Source: Ricordea florida (lineage: Eukaryota; Cnidaria; Anthozoa; Corallimorpharia; Ricordeidae). From it: 64,000 nucleotides of DNA. The stretch is from positions 20,611,561-20,675,560 of the forward strand of contig OX453281.1 of the NCBI GenBank assembly GCA_949710005.1, written 5' to 3'. Positions within the stretch are counted from its first letter, which is position 1. Every line of letters begins with the position of its first letter. A program made the translations under genes and the position numbers. Positions 55,471-64,000 of this stretch are shown piece after piece. The notes under the pieces are model-generated. The model worked only from the letters and a program-made list of their open reading frames with translations, was not told where the DNA came from and made no database searches.

Positions 55471-58400
55471 ATGGAGACCCCTTGGGAGTGAAAGGGTTAA
55501 CCTACAAAATAGCCAATAACACCATGGCATTACTGACAAACAGCCAATAACATCATGACCTATCACAAAAGTGAACTGAGACATAAATACCACCACCTGT
55601 CAAAATGTAAATCACTTGACTCTGATAAGGACTTCTGTTCAGGTTGTTAAAATTTTAGTCCATGTCATCAACAATTCTTCTCAGAACTACTAACGCCAGG
55701 ACAATCAAAGTCCACTAAACATTTACTGAGACTCTTGGGTTCAAACCATTCACAATTCTCTTTACGTTGATCCTAAACACTTTTTTGTATGTTAGTTTGG
55801 AGAATTTGGTGTTAGACATAGATGCAAGTGATTGGATACCTGTATCAATTTTCAGTAATTATTCTTCTGCTCTGCAATACCTTAATGATAATACAATCAC
55901 TTAGCGACTAGAAAACATTTTAAAAAAGCACTCTTTCAGTATTATTTTGCTCAATATTAATTAATTCATACTTCTTCCTCTCCTATGTCAAGTTTAACTT
56001 TTTTACCCTAATTTTTATTGTCAATTAAAGAAGGGCATCCAATCAGCTTGCTACATTTTTGCCCTTTTCCATTTCTACTCTTACTTGTGTACTTTATATT
56101 TATCTTTGTAATTCTGGAATAGAATAAATAAATAAAATGAAAAAATGAAAATGAAAATAGAAGGGTGCTACACAAAGAGCATTACATGTATATAGTAATG
56201 CAGGCTAAATATAACAGCCAATGGTAAGACATGACTGTGCACCCTACTCCACACTTTACATGGTTGTTCTACAGGTAGTTACCTGAGATATTGCCTCACA
56301 GGTGCACAAACATGCTCCAAGATGACACCAGCTGGGTCAAGGACATGGAGAGCTCTGATTGCTGATACATACTGCGTCAGGATATCAGATGTGTTAGCAC
56401 CAGGATGGAGAAGTCGTCTTTCAAACCTTAAAATGCCATTGATAGTAGATTGGAGAATGCAAAGTATTGAATCTAAGACACAGCATACAGTGTTTAAATT
56501 GACACTCAGTACTGAATAATTAATACCAAGATGGGGCACAGTAAAGGAGGCCATACGAGACCTTGTACAACTGTGAGTCTCTTATTAAGAATCTGAACTA
56601 AGCATTTATACCTGAGAAATTCAAGCTCAGGCATGATGCCCACTACCGACTACAGCTGCACCTCCCCACTGTGGGATGATTGTACACTTTTCTATGCCCC
56701 CACCAAAGAGCAATCAAGTTTAGATTCCTCTTCAACTCAATTATACATGTTGATCAAAATAACAAAGTGACCTGACTTATTGCTGCACAAACTAACAAAC
56801 TAACCATGACCAAAATCCATTCTGAAAAAGCCACAACCTTTAGAGACCAGAATATTACTTACGCAGATCTTAAAGATGTTATCAACTCTTTCCTTTGGTC
56901 TGTCACCTCTAAGCATTCCTAGAATGAAACAGAACCTCATGAATACTGTACAGTGACTATTGCCATACTCAGATAAGTACTAATTAATAAAATAAATTTT
57001 CCTTTTTAAATATACATTACCTACAGTAGTTGAGAGTAATCTACAGTAGGTGATGCAGTATTGATACCAGCTGGTTGGATGGAAAGCCACTGTCATACTG
57101 ACAGCCCCAAGATATGCCATGTAAACTCTGCTCCTTCAATCTGTATACTATTTTGGCATCTACTGTAATAATTACTGAAGTGTTCCAAGTTCTTTGTTAT
57201 AGGAATGAATTTTATTTAAATTACCTTTAGATCCTGGATAGCTGGAAGAGAGTCAGGGTATTCCACTATAATGGTGAACAGTTCACTGATCCTATTGCAA
57301 TAACACCAGACATAAGTCAGTCAAAGACGACGTATTCACTGTCATAAAACGATAATTGCCTTTTGTCCAAATATTAATTTATCTGCGCACAGGACTATGC
57401 ATGTACAACAATGCAAAGCTATCTACTCATAAAATTTAACAGTGTCATTAGATTAAACGATTATTATAGCTACTGCTTCACATTGTTTCATATTCCTGTT
57501 TAACATTCTCGTTTTTCTTCAGTATGCACTTTGTGTAATAAATTTATGTTGAGAAAAATAAAACGATGGTAATCCAAGTGGACGTTTTTGAAGTTATTTT
57601 TCCTAATGCTATCATTCTAGCAAAAACCTTTTTCAGAGATAAACAGAAACCATGCCATTAATGTAGAACGTGCTCTGCCATCACCTGAGGTCAGCAAAGG
57701 TCTTGTACATAAAGTAATACAGCTTAGGTTTCCACTCATCCAATATGTCTGAAGGAGCACTACTTGATTCTGTGGCATTGCTTTCACCTGAATTGTTCAA
57801 CAAGGCATCTTAAGTATATTGAAAAACACACCCATAAGAGATAAACACAGAAAGGATGAGGGGGGGGGGGGAGCTGTGCTTTTACACCCCAGTCTTAGCC
57901 CTCTTTCCCCAGTCTTGCTTTCTGCTGCCTTACACCTATGATACAGGATAACACATTTTTGTTGGTTACTCATTATTACCCATACAAGACACTGGGATAA
58001 TCAAACAAGGTGATTAAGTAAGTTATACCAACATAAGGTAAGAAAGGAGGAGGCTGATGTTTTGAGCATTTTGACCTCTGTCGTTTGCTCTGATGAACAG
58101 CTAATGGTCGAAACACCAGCACCCCTCTTTCTTTACCTTATGATGGTATAATTTACTTTATCAACTGTGCCATGGTGTGAGTCTCAGGCATTCTTTCTTG
58201 GAAAATTGTATCCACAGCCAATTCTTAACTCAGGTTTCAAGAATTAGAAAATGTAACACTTACTCAAAGTGAAATAGAATTACCGTCCTAAACATAATCT
58301 AGCTATGCTCGATAAAACTACTTACTATATTATCTCTCAGTTAGCATGCATGCTGCGACTGGTCAATTTTGCAGGCTGTATTCTCTAGTACACCCTGCTG

Positions 58401-61400
58401 AATTTGAAACTTCATTGTGAGATCAAAAATGAGGAAAGTGAGGAAATACAAAAGCTTGCCGAAAAAGCAGTAAATGAAAATACAGTCAAAAATTGAAGTC
58501 AAAACTATTAAGACGTGGATGAATGTTTGGAAGTCGTGGACAGAAAGCAATGGCCTCAACTCAACGACGCCATTGTCACATGCGAAGCAAAAATTTCTCA
58601 GCTTCTATTATAAACAAATAATAGCATGACCTGTACATGGTATTTGGCAATAATACCGGCTGGTAATATTTCATTAATATTTAATTAATTTGTTATATTT
58701 AAAAATGAAATAAAACACATTAATATCTTACTATTCTCGTTTTCCATGGTCTGTAATGTAAGTTACTAATCTTGGTCCATAAATGTGGACCTCGAACTCA
58801 GTTAGTAAGAGGTATATAATTATTTTACTTCTAATCAATAATATTTTGTTACTATCACTTAGCTAGCAGACGTTACATGTACCTTGAAAATGAAGAACCA
58901 AAAGCAACCAATTGCACAGTTCAGTGTCTATCCATTGCAGGAGGGAAGGAAGAAATGCAGATTCAAATTCTCCTTTGCACTTTTCTTCAATTCTTCGCTG
59001 CACCTATAATGTGTGACTTATTAATAGGGTTGTTGGCAAGAAATAAAACATTGAATACTTAAAAAAAAATTATTGATTTTGATACAACTAATAATTATGT
59101 CAATTTTAATTTACTTTGACAGATAAACTTACAGTAATGTTTACAGTGAGACATGAACTTTCATGCGATTGAGTTGACACAGTTTTGTTTGTTCGATCGA
59201 TTGCATGCTGTGTTAGATTATTTAGCGCAATGAATTTTGTCATATAAACAATTAATAACAATATCTTGGTGGTATTAGGCACTCGCCAGGCCTTTGCATT
59301 TTTAAGAACACATGAATTTTTTTTCAAGAAAATAAAATTATGGTCAAAACTCGGGGTGCAGCTTATACACAAGTGTGGCCTATACACGTGCGAATATGGT
59401 AGTTGGCAAAACTGTCTCAGACAAACAAATCACAATATTTTATTTTACTTGTCTTTAACTTTTCTTTCAAGATCACTCTGATCATGGCTAATCACCTGTT
59501 GTTGAAGTTATCAAAAAATGTCAAAGCTCCATACAGTTAACCTAACAACAAATCCAAGCAAATACTGTACGCTACAAAGTACTGCATGGCACTCATAACA
59601 AGAATAACTAGAGATCTACTTCTCAGAAAAAAATAAAAGACAATTTCAAATAACTGTTGTTATTGGATCCCATATTTGTATAGGTAATAGCATGGTTTGT
59701 AGTGACATTTGGTATAAATACCACGAGGGATATTTCAAAATTGTTGTACGTAATTTCAAGAGCCGTTAGGCGAGTGAAATTTGAGACAATTTTGAAATAT
59801 CTCAAGTGGTATTTATGCCAAATATCATGTACAAATCATGCTATTATTTGCAGTGTTGCATCCAGAGCGCGTCATTGCGTCCTGGGACGCAATATTTTGC
59901 ATTTGGACCCCCTAAAATAGTATGAAGGGGTCCTTGTGGACGCACAAATATCATGCTTGAAATATATGCACATTTCTAAATTGAAAGCATATAAACCATA
60001 CGCTTATTATATTTATCTTAACAATGCCACTATTTTTTCACATACTCGACGTTGATTGATCTAACAAGAAAATGCATAACAAAGATAGAATTCTGGTTGG
60101 TGTATTTTTATTTTTTGCATCAGCATAACTTGAAAGGAAAAACGTTTTCGCGTAATTTTCAAATCCTGATGTTGATGGAGTCAACGTTGTTCGGTAAACA
60201 AACTAGCGTAAAGCGAAAAGCCAGTGAAGTAAGTTCCGAATTGATCCCTGAAATCAAAGTCTGCAAGTCATTTTGACACCAATGGCTCAGCGATTTCAAA
60301 TGGCTCAAGGTAAAAGAAGGTAAAATGTTTCGTCCACTTGGATCGACGCAAAGAAAAACAATCCGCTTGGCACGTGCGGAACAACGAACTTCCGAAGATG
60401 AACACTAGAGCGTCATGCCTTCTGATACACAATTGCTACTGATGACGGATTTTTGCATTCATTCGCTCAATCTTTTTTGAGTTCTGACTTCTCATAAGAA
60501 AAACTTTTTAGTTTGAGGGAGCCGTAGCGTCGCGCGGAGGTAAAGGAAGAAACATTTACTTGGCCCAGTAATCGCAGTTTTCAAAATGGCGGACACCGAC
60601 AATGCTTGTTTCACTCGTCTTCATCATCAAATTACGAGGTGATTGAAATCAACATTCATGATAGGACCCCCAAAATTCTGGTCTGGACCCCCAAATATTT
60701 GTCCAAGGGGTCCAGAGGACCCCTACCCAGTAAAACCTGGATGCAACACTGTATTTGTTTATACTACTACTCGCAAAAGGTTTGTAATTTTCACATATAG
60801 GTATTTCAAATTAAGCAGAAATACCACTGCTCTTAGCCAATCAAATTACAGAAATTTCTCATGTAGTAGTATAAGATTTGTAATACAAGAAATGTACAAG
60901 GTGTACAAATTAAAATCAAGAGGAATTTAAACAACGATCTCTCCAACACAAATGACTTTGGTTGAGAGTTTTAGGTGTGCCCTAAAATGTTGGTATTACA
61001 CACCACTCTCAGTGGTCATTATAGATTTACACTTGTACACGTAGTACCTCACTATGGATAACAGACAAAAATGCCTCCTCTGTAACTTTCTTCATCAATC
61101 CAAGAGAATGAAGCTGAGAATTAAACTGGGAAAATCCTTCAACAATCTTTGCACAGTTACAACATTCCTTCTCTTTCACACAGCCACTGCATATCAGAGA
61201 CTCTGCGTCATCATCGTCATCATCATCTTAAAAAAAACACAGATAGCTGTAACTACAGTATATACATGTACATATATATGTTGTGGTTCAATTTTATCCT
61301 TGGTTCAAATTGGTTTTCTTTTGTTTTGGTTACAGTAATTTGATGATAATGAGTTTGAAACAAAGGGAAATAAAATTTGAACCAAGGATAAAATTGAACC

Positions 61401-62297
61401 ACAACAAAAAATTATAATATACCAAAGGGTTCAATTAAAGCAGCCATGGTAACAACATTACACTGTGTTTTGACTATTGTCTTAAGTGGATAGTATCAAA
61501 AAATGTTTGCATGAATTAAAAAAAATAAAACATCACAACTCAGTTTTACAGGGGTCTGTATAGTACACTTAGGTAATTCACATAAATGTACTGTCTCCAT
61601 TCATTTAAATCCGTATTTTATGTTATACAATAGTAGAAATTTGGACAACCATTTAATATTTCTATAGTAAAAGGCAGTGATCTTAACAATGCAAAATACA
61701 TTTAGCATTAATACATAAATCAATTCTATTTTCTCTTATTAAAAAGAATCAATTTACAAAAATAATAATATAACAGCTGTTTCTCCTTTCAATCAAGATT
61801 AGACAACATTGACCAATAGAACAGATGCCAAAATTCCATCACCTGATGGATGCAGGTGATGAAATTTCCAAACTAACATATCATGTGTCAGGGCTAAAAA
61901 TTGGCAGTTGCACGGTAGCCAGTGGTGAGTTAAAACTGACCAGGGCTACCAAAAGTTAAGGTTTGAATGCCCGATGTGCGACTATGCTACAGAATGTTGA
62001 AAAGTTGCAATGTAAGTTAATATGCGAAGTACAAAGTTAAAAATAAAACTCAATATGTAGTTTAATTGGACTACCTTTCTGTTCGACTTTATGACAATCC
62101 AATTTAGTGAATTTTTAGTTCTGGAGTGGAAATTCCGAGCCGTTTTAACAGTGATATCACAAGCGATCCACATTCACAACATATAGATGCCATTTTGATT
62201 TTGTGATTGTCAGGTGACTATCAAAAAAAAAAATTGAGAGCTACATGTACCTCATAACCCGGGTTTCTTTTCATTTTGTTAAAAAGCATAATTTTTC

Positions 62298-62333
<36 letters not shown>

Positions 62334-62455
62334 ACAATCGACCTCAAATCGCATCCGATCGCACAATTCACGAAAAATCGCATAATTCAAAAAATAACGC
62401 ACAACGTTCATAAAATAAAGCATGAATCAACAAGTTTCTTTGGAATTTCTGCAAC

Positions 62456-62491
<36 letters not shown>

Positions 62492-64000
62492 GGCTAACAA
62501 GAATCTTACACCTTCGATTTCGTATTCATTCGAAGCTTAAGCGTTACTGTGAATGTCAAGGACCTGGTACGAGTCTCATCCTTAAAAAGTCGCCTATTGG
62601 TGTAACACAAACACGCCCCTTGTTCAGATTAGCCAATCTGAATGGCTGTAATTTCCAGCATGGCGGACTACCCCTACGGAAGATTTTTGCCAAAAGAAAA
62701 ATGGGAATCGTCAGAACACGCACTTGCAGATAACCTGCACACAAAAACAAAAGAAAGTGATGCAAAATAGTTAGAGAACTCACAAAATTTGAAGCGATGG
62801 AGCGCTTTGAAAATTGCTCTGAGCCTTTCAGGCATTTTTTAATTGAACTCGTATTTCTCGCAATTGAGTCGTGGAAACACTTATCGTAAATAATACATGT
62901 TTTTAAAACTTATTGAGTCAGTTAGCCTTCTATAATTATTAGAATCGAAGAAAACTTTATTCCTTGGTTTTTGCTTAACAAAATACTTTTCAGCGTGCTA
63001 TTAGCAAGTTTTCAGAACCACTGAAAACTATTGAGAATTGAACAAACTTGTAAAATTCGGCTCGCAATTTCCTCAAGAAACAATATCTCGGGATCTTTCG
63101 GGTCTTAGAAATTGCTTGAAACGGGATGCATCGAGTATTTTGGTATTATTTCTGTCCTTGCAGGAGCCCATTACCCTGATCCTGGGCTCCTGATCCTTGT
63201 CAGTGTTTTGTTTACATGCTTGCCGACAATTATATTTTTATCGCCTTGAACTAATTATGCGGCGCCATGAATTGAACAGATCACTAAGACATTTATTTAT
63301 CTCAGGTTCTACTTGGTCTAAAAAATCACTTGAAACGGGAATATACTCCACAACGTAAGGCAGTGCTAGCTAGGAATATTTCGCTGATGCGTTGAGTATT
63401 CTTACATTACTTTTTTATCACAGACAATGTTAGGTTTGCACTGCATGTGTGCCAACAGATGTCAGCATCGTGTTTCAGTTTAGCTCCACCTCGTTCCCAG
63501 GGTCCTCTCCTACTCGGGGGCCGAGTAGGAGAGGACCCTGGGAACGAGGTTGAGTTTAGCTTTGTGTTTTACACAATAAAATTGTTTCATATAAAGCAGA
63601 AACGCATTCAAAATGTCTTAAGGGCAGCAAAAAAGTGTTTTTCTTATCCTGAAACCTTAGAAAACAAGCTTAAAATTGCTCAGAAAAAAATCGCATAATC
63701 TTCATTATTTATCGCATAATTGGCCTCTTTAATCGCATAATCTGCCCTGCAAATTTCGCACAATTTGCATTTTTTTATCGCACCCTATCAGAAGGCCTGT
63801 TTTTCTCCGATACCTTTCTCTATTATTTTTGTTCAGAGCACACAATCATCAAATTGTATTCAAAAAGAATTATACTGAACATGTGCTTTTTAATCTCTCA
63901 TATCTGCATTTCAATTTAAGTTATTTATTTAATATTATTTATTTACCATTAGTAGTATTCATCAGTTCATCCTCCTTGCTATGAAGAGACTGGTACGCCC
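44265..64000 (-). CDS. ANAPC2: Anaphase-promoting complex subunit 2, 5' end beyond the window
   Basis: Seventeen exons join in phase on the minus strand. From the 5' side they are 63947->64000, 61048-61226, 58883-59003, 57685-57787, 57225-57291, 56863-56918, 56283-56426, 53871-53940, 53320-53422, 52338-52377, 51705-51810, 50427-50567, 49490-49584, 48994-49163, 47473-47631, 44877-44947 and 44265-44477. About 629 residues are visible; the human protein has 822, so only the N-terminus is missing. Clear matches include VEYPDSLPAIQDLK, TRDDTVRCIV, DIISMLVNIYGSKDLFVSEY, ELLKLRFGESHLHFCEIMLK (cullin homology), KGMRTLQWKAHLG, and the C-terminal winged-helix region WSYIVGMLTNLESLPLDRI to YRLPKAGR. APC2 is the cullin-like scaffold that binds the RING subunit APC11 in the cell-cycle ubiquitin ligase. 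Stop codon TAG is at 44265-44267. Confidence 0.95.
44520..44770 (+). repeat. Satellite-like tandem repeat, locus 2
   Basis: Units related to 24915-25370 (GTGTGGTTCTAAC, GGATCAAACCAT, CCATTCTTTGG, CAATACTGTACTGTGGTACT) lie in the last ANAPC2 intron. Confidence 0.65.
45244..45334. mobile_element. 91-bp GC-rich MITE, copy 1
   Basis: The ends CTGTGCACCTACCCCTCCCC and GGGGAGGGGTAGGTGTACAG are near-perfect inverted repeats. A second copy is at 53638-53727. A 14-base G run precedes it. Confidence 0.68.
45345..45583. mobile_element. Foldback element containing an 11-bp repeat array
   Basis: The ends ACAGTACCGGACAGAAGTAA and TTACTTCTGTCCGGTACTGT are perfect inverted repeats that continue through CCTAACAG. 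The centre is a run of about ten 11-12-bp units such as GCTAAGGGAAT, GCTACGGGAAC and GCTAAGTAGAAC. Outside it, GGATCAATGGAAGTA (45220) and TACTTCCATTGATC (45583) form a further inverted pair, so several elements are nested here. Confidence 0.65.
45770..46845. repeat. 54-bp minisatellite, about 20 copies
   Basis: The unit (GCTTTGTAAGTTAAGAGAGT, then GGGAAAAGTCTGGGGCATGC, then ACGTTCTGTCTTAA) repeats about 20 times in the intron before the ANAPC2 exon at 44877-44947. Because 54 is a multiple of 3 and lacks stops, an 18-residue repeat stays open on both strands (424 codons minus, 347 codons plus). Unit variants are few, so amplification or homogenisation is recent. I regard it as intronic noncoding DNA. 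Confidence 0.93.
46901..47111. mobile_element. 211-bp element, AACCCTTTAA family
   Basis: The ends TAACCCTTTAACCCCTGAGA and GGGAGTAAAGGGTTA are inverted repeats resembling those of the 100-bp elements at 868 and 55287. The centre is different (ATCTTAATTCTTCTAACTGA). Confidence 0.5.
48540..48790. repeat. Degenerate repeat rich in ATCGA and TCAACC motifs
   Basis: A unit of about 36 bp (ACCATCGATTGACCCTCCAT, then CAACACCTCGGTTGAC) is present twice in tandem at 48555-48626. It is followed by many diverged TCAATCGA/TCAACCGA-type motifs. It lies in an ANAPC2 intron. Confidence 0.5.
49908..50165 (+). mobile_element. tRNA-derived SINE family C, copy 2
   Basis: The head is better preserved than in copy 1: TTAGCTCAGTTGGTAGAGTA (box A) and GCGGGTTTAAACCTC (box B), followed by AACACTCAGGGTCTTTAAAT. 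The anticodon arm is too degraded to name the parental tRNA. It lies in an ANAPC2 intron. Confidence 0.62.
51938..52095 (+). repeat. (GAT)n and (CAA/TAA)n microsatellites
   Basis: GAT repeats at 51938-51980 and ACA then ATA repeats at 52057-52095 lie in an ANAPC2 intron. The short open frames across them on both strands are repeat artefacts. Confidence 0.9.
52434..52580. mobile_element. MITE of the GTAGGTTAAAATGA family, copy 1
   Basis: GTAGGTTAAAATGAATCTGA at the left and an interior inverted pair (TTTCCTTTGTTTCAGATTA, AATCTGAAACAAAGGAAA) match 54927-55089. The right terminal repeat is diverged. Confidence 0.6.
52975..53270 (-). mobile_element. SINE family A, copy 3
   Basis: This copy is collinear with 7343-7640, including AAGTTTCTTATCAAAGGAAA and the degenerate tRNA-like head at 53209-53250. 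It lies in the ANAPC2 intron between the exons at 52338-52377 and 53320-53422, ending about 50 bp from the latter. Confidence 0.58.
53638..53727. mobile_element. 90-bp GC-rich MITE, copy 2
   Basis: It matches 45244-45334 over nearly its whole length (CTGTGCACCCACCCCTCCCC at the left, GGTAGGTGTACAG at the right). Both copies lie in ANAPC2 introns. Confidence 0.68.
54309..54366 (+). repeat. (AAT)n microsatellite followed by (GAT)n
   Basis: A run of AAT triplets passes into GACGATGATGATGG. It lies in an ANAPC2 intron. Confidence 0.88.
54927..55089. mobile_element. MITE of the GTAGGTTAAAATGA family, copy 2
   Basis: This is the best-preserved copy: terminal inverted repeats start GTAGGTTAAAATGAATTTCA and run about 60 bp, with a second inverted pair inside. 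It would fold into a hairpin over almost its whole 163 bp. Confidence 0.72.
55287..55384. mobile_element. 98-bp AACCCTTTCACTCCC foldback, first of a tandem pair
   Basis: The ends AACCCTTTCACTCCCAAGAG and CTTGGGAGTGAAAGGGTT are inverted repeats, and the centre is TCTAACGCCAGACGATTTTA. It is nearly identical to 55401-55499. Confidence 0.7.
55401..55499. mobile_element. 98-bp AACCCTTTCACTCCC foldback, second of a tandem pair
   Basis: It matches 55287-55384 essentially base for base, separated by AAAACTATCTCCCTT. The near-identity points to a very recent tandem duplication. Confidence 0.7.
55600..56160 (+). mobile_element. Possible non-LTR retrotransposon 3' end
   Basis: The stretch ends in TCTGGAATAGAATAAATAAA followed by A-rich repeats, a layout typical of a LINE tail. 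A broken reading (ASDWIPVSIFSNYSSALQYL) hints at coding origin. No clear reverse transcriptase motif is seen. Confidence 0.3.
57991..58165 (+). mobile_element. Foldback repeat with hammerhead-like core, copy D
   Basis: The arms AAGTAAGTTATACCA and TGGTATAATTTACTT flank a diverged centre. That centre has the exact hammerhead string CTGATGA at 58090-58096 and GAAAC at 58110-58114, but helix II between them pairs poorly. It lies in an ANAPC2 intron. Confidence 0.5.
58310..58820. mobile_element. Nonautonomous repeat, copy 2 (relative at 9860-10180)
   Basis: CAGTTAGCATGCATGCTGCG, GACTGGTCA and, at the right, AACTCAGTTAGTAAGAGGTA occur in the same order as in the 9.9-kb copy, but the centre is longer and different. 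It lies in an ANAPC2 intron. Confidence 0.48.
59685..59846. mobile_element. 160-bp palindromic element, interrupted at its right end
   Basis: TAATAGCATGGTTTGTA and GGTATAAATACCAC on the left pair with GTGGTATTTATGCC and TACAAATCATGCTATTA on the right. A larger element starts immediately after at 59851. Confidence 0.55.
59851..60751. mobile_element. 901-bp DNA transposon remnant with TIRs and 6-bp duplication
   Basis: The ends CAGTGTTGCATCCAG and CTGGATGCAACACTG are perfect inverted repeats. TATTTG flanks both sides (59845-59850 and 60752-60757). Inside, a short basic frame (MLMESTLFGKQTSVKRKASE) with a nuclear-signal-like KRK could be a residue of a transposase N-terminus. The CAGTG ends recall hAT elements, but those usually duplicate 8 bp. 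Confidence 0.62.
61280..61405. mobile_element. 126-bp MITE
   Basis: Terminal inverted repeats of about 33 bp begin GTTGTGGTTCAATTTTATCC. A half copy (CAGGATAAAATTGAACCATC) lies at 45729-45750 beside the 54-bp minisatellite. Confidence 0.7.
62298..63799. mobile_element. 1.5-kb DNA transposon with TIRs and 6-bp duplication
   Basis: The ends CAGGCCTTCTGATA and TATCAGAAGGCCTG are perfect inverted repeats. TTTTTC flanks both sides (62292-62297 and 63800-63805). Subterminal regions are crowded with ATCGCATAAT and TTCGCACAA motifs in both orientations, possible transposase binding sites. A small frame at 62660-62770 (MADYPYGRFLPKEKWESSEH, Kozak-like AGCATGGCGG) might be a leftover first exon; no transposase core is seen. 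It lies in the ANAPC2 intron between 61226 and 63947. Confidence 0.65.
63488..63550. repeat. Perfect 30-bp inverted repeat with 3-nt loop
   Basis: The arm beginning ACCTCGTTCCCAGGGTCCTC at 63488-63517 is exactly complementary to 63521-63550, separated only by GGG. It lies inside the 62298-63799 element. Confidence 0.85.

Larger units (their letters stand above)
55119..55505. mobile_element. MITE of the GTAGGTTAAAATGA family, copy 3, with nested elements
   Basis: It starts like copy 2. Its right terminal repeat is cut after TGAAATTCATT, and the end TTAACCTAC only reappears at 55497-55505. Two 98-bp AACCCTTTCA elements lie in between. The flank ACGATCTATAGCTGTTGTAGG before copies 2 and 3 shows that the unit with its flank was tandemly duplicated. 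Confidence 0.65.

Noticed and set aside
62422..62733. 103-residue plus-strand frame
   Set aside because: It has no recognisable domain, starts in repeat-rich subterminal DNA of a transposon, and competes with a better-placed short ATG frame at 62660.

Overview
The window is animal nuclear DNA and most likely comes from a scleractinian coral or another anthozoan cnidarian. The genes are split by many GT-AG introns, the proteins match conserved metazoan families, and intergenic and intronic DNA is packed with short foldback elements, tRNA-derived SINEs and tandem repeats. There is nothing bacterial or viral in its organisation. The species call is an inference; no species-diagnostic gene is present.

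Layout, left to right. (1) Positions 1-12400, minus strand: a TDRD5-like germline gene (three LOTUS domains plus a Tudor domain) whose 3' end lies beyond the left edge. Its large intron holds a decayed Ty3/Gypsy element (3603-6748) with matching LTRs and a 5-bp target duplication. (2) Positions 12797-17395, plus strand: a seven-exon SNRNP35 gene (U11/U12 35K protein, minor spliceosome), head-to-head with TDRD5 across about 400 bp. (3) Positions 17.4-20.1 kb: a tRNA-Lys(TTT) gene, a decayed second copy, a SINE and a LINE 3' end. (4) Positions 20188-22272, minus strand: an intronless type II membrane protein with collagen, three Ig domains and a fibrinogen-like end. (5) Positions 22.87-24.6 kb: a 43-bp minisatellite of about 35 copies, followed by a satellite-like tandem repeat and a stretch without recognisable genes. 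(6) Positions 27125-33644, plus strand: a phostensin/taperin-like protein phosphatase 1 regulator in two coding exons. (7) Positions 37300-44224: a complete-looking 6.9-kb DNA transposon with 18-bp perfect terminal inverted repeats and TTAA target duplications. It carries two divergently oriented spliced genes: a 792-aa protein with an MBD-like domain, a Kolobok/Mutator-like DDE transposase and a zinc knuckle, and a 121-aa protein of unknown function. (8) Positions 44265 to beyond 64000, minus strand: ANAPC2, the cullin-like subunit of the anaphase-promoting complex, in at least 17 exons. Its introns hold a 54-bp minisatellite, several foldback families and two larger elements with 6-bp target duplications.

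The host genes do not form a shared pathway; their adjacency looks incidental. The most novel item is the two-gene TTAA transposon, which lies 36 bp beyond the ANAPC2 stop codon. Second is a repeat family whose centre resembles a hammerhead ribozyme core. All exon boundaries come from reading splice signals and checking phase by hand, not from transcripts.
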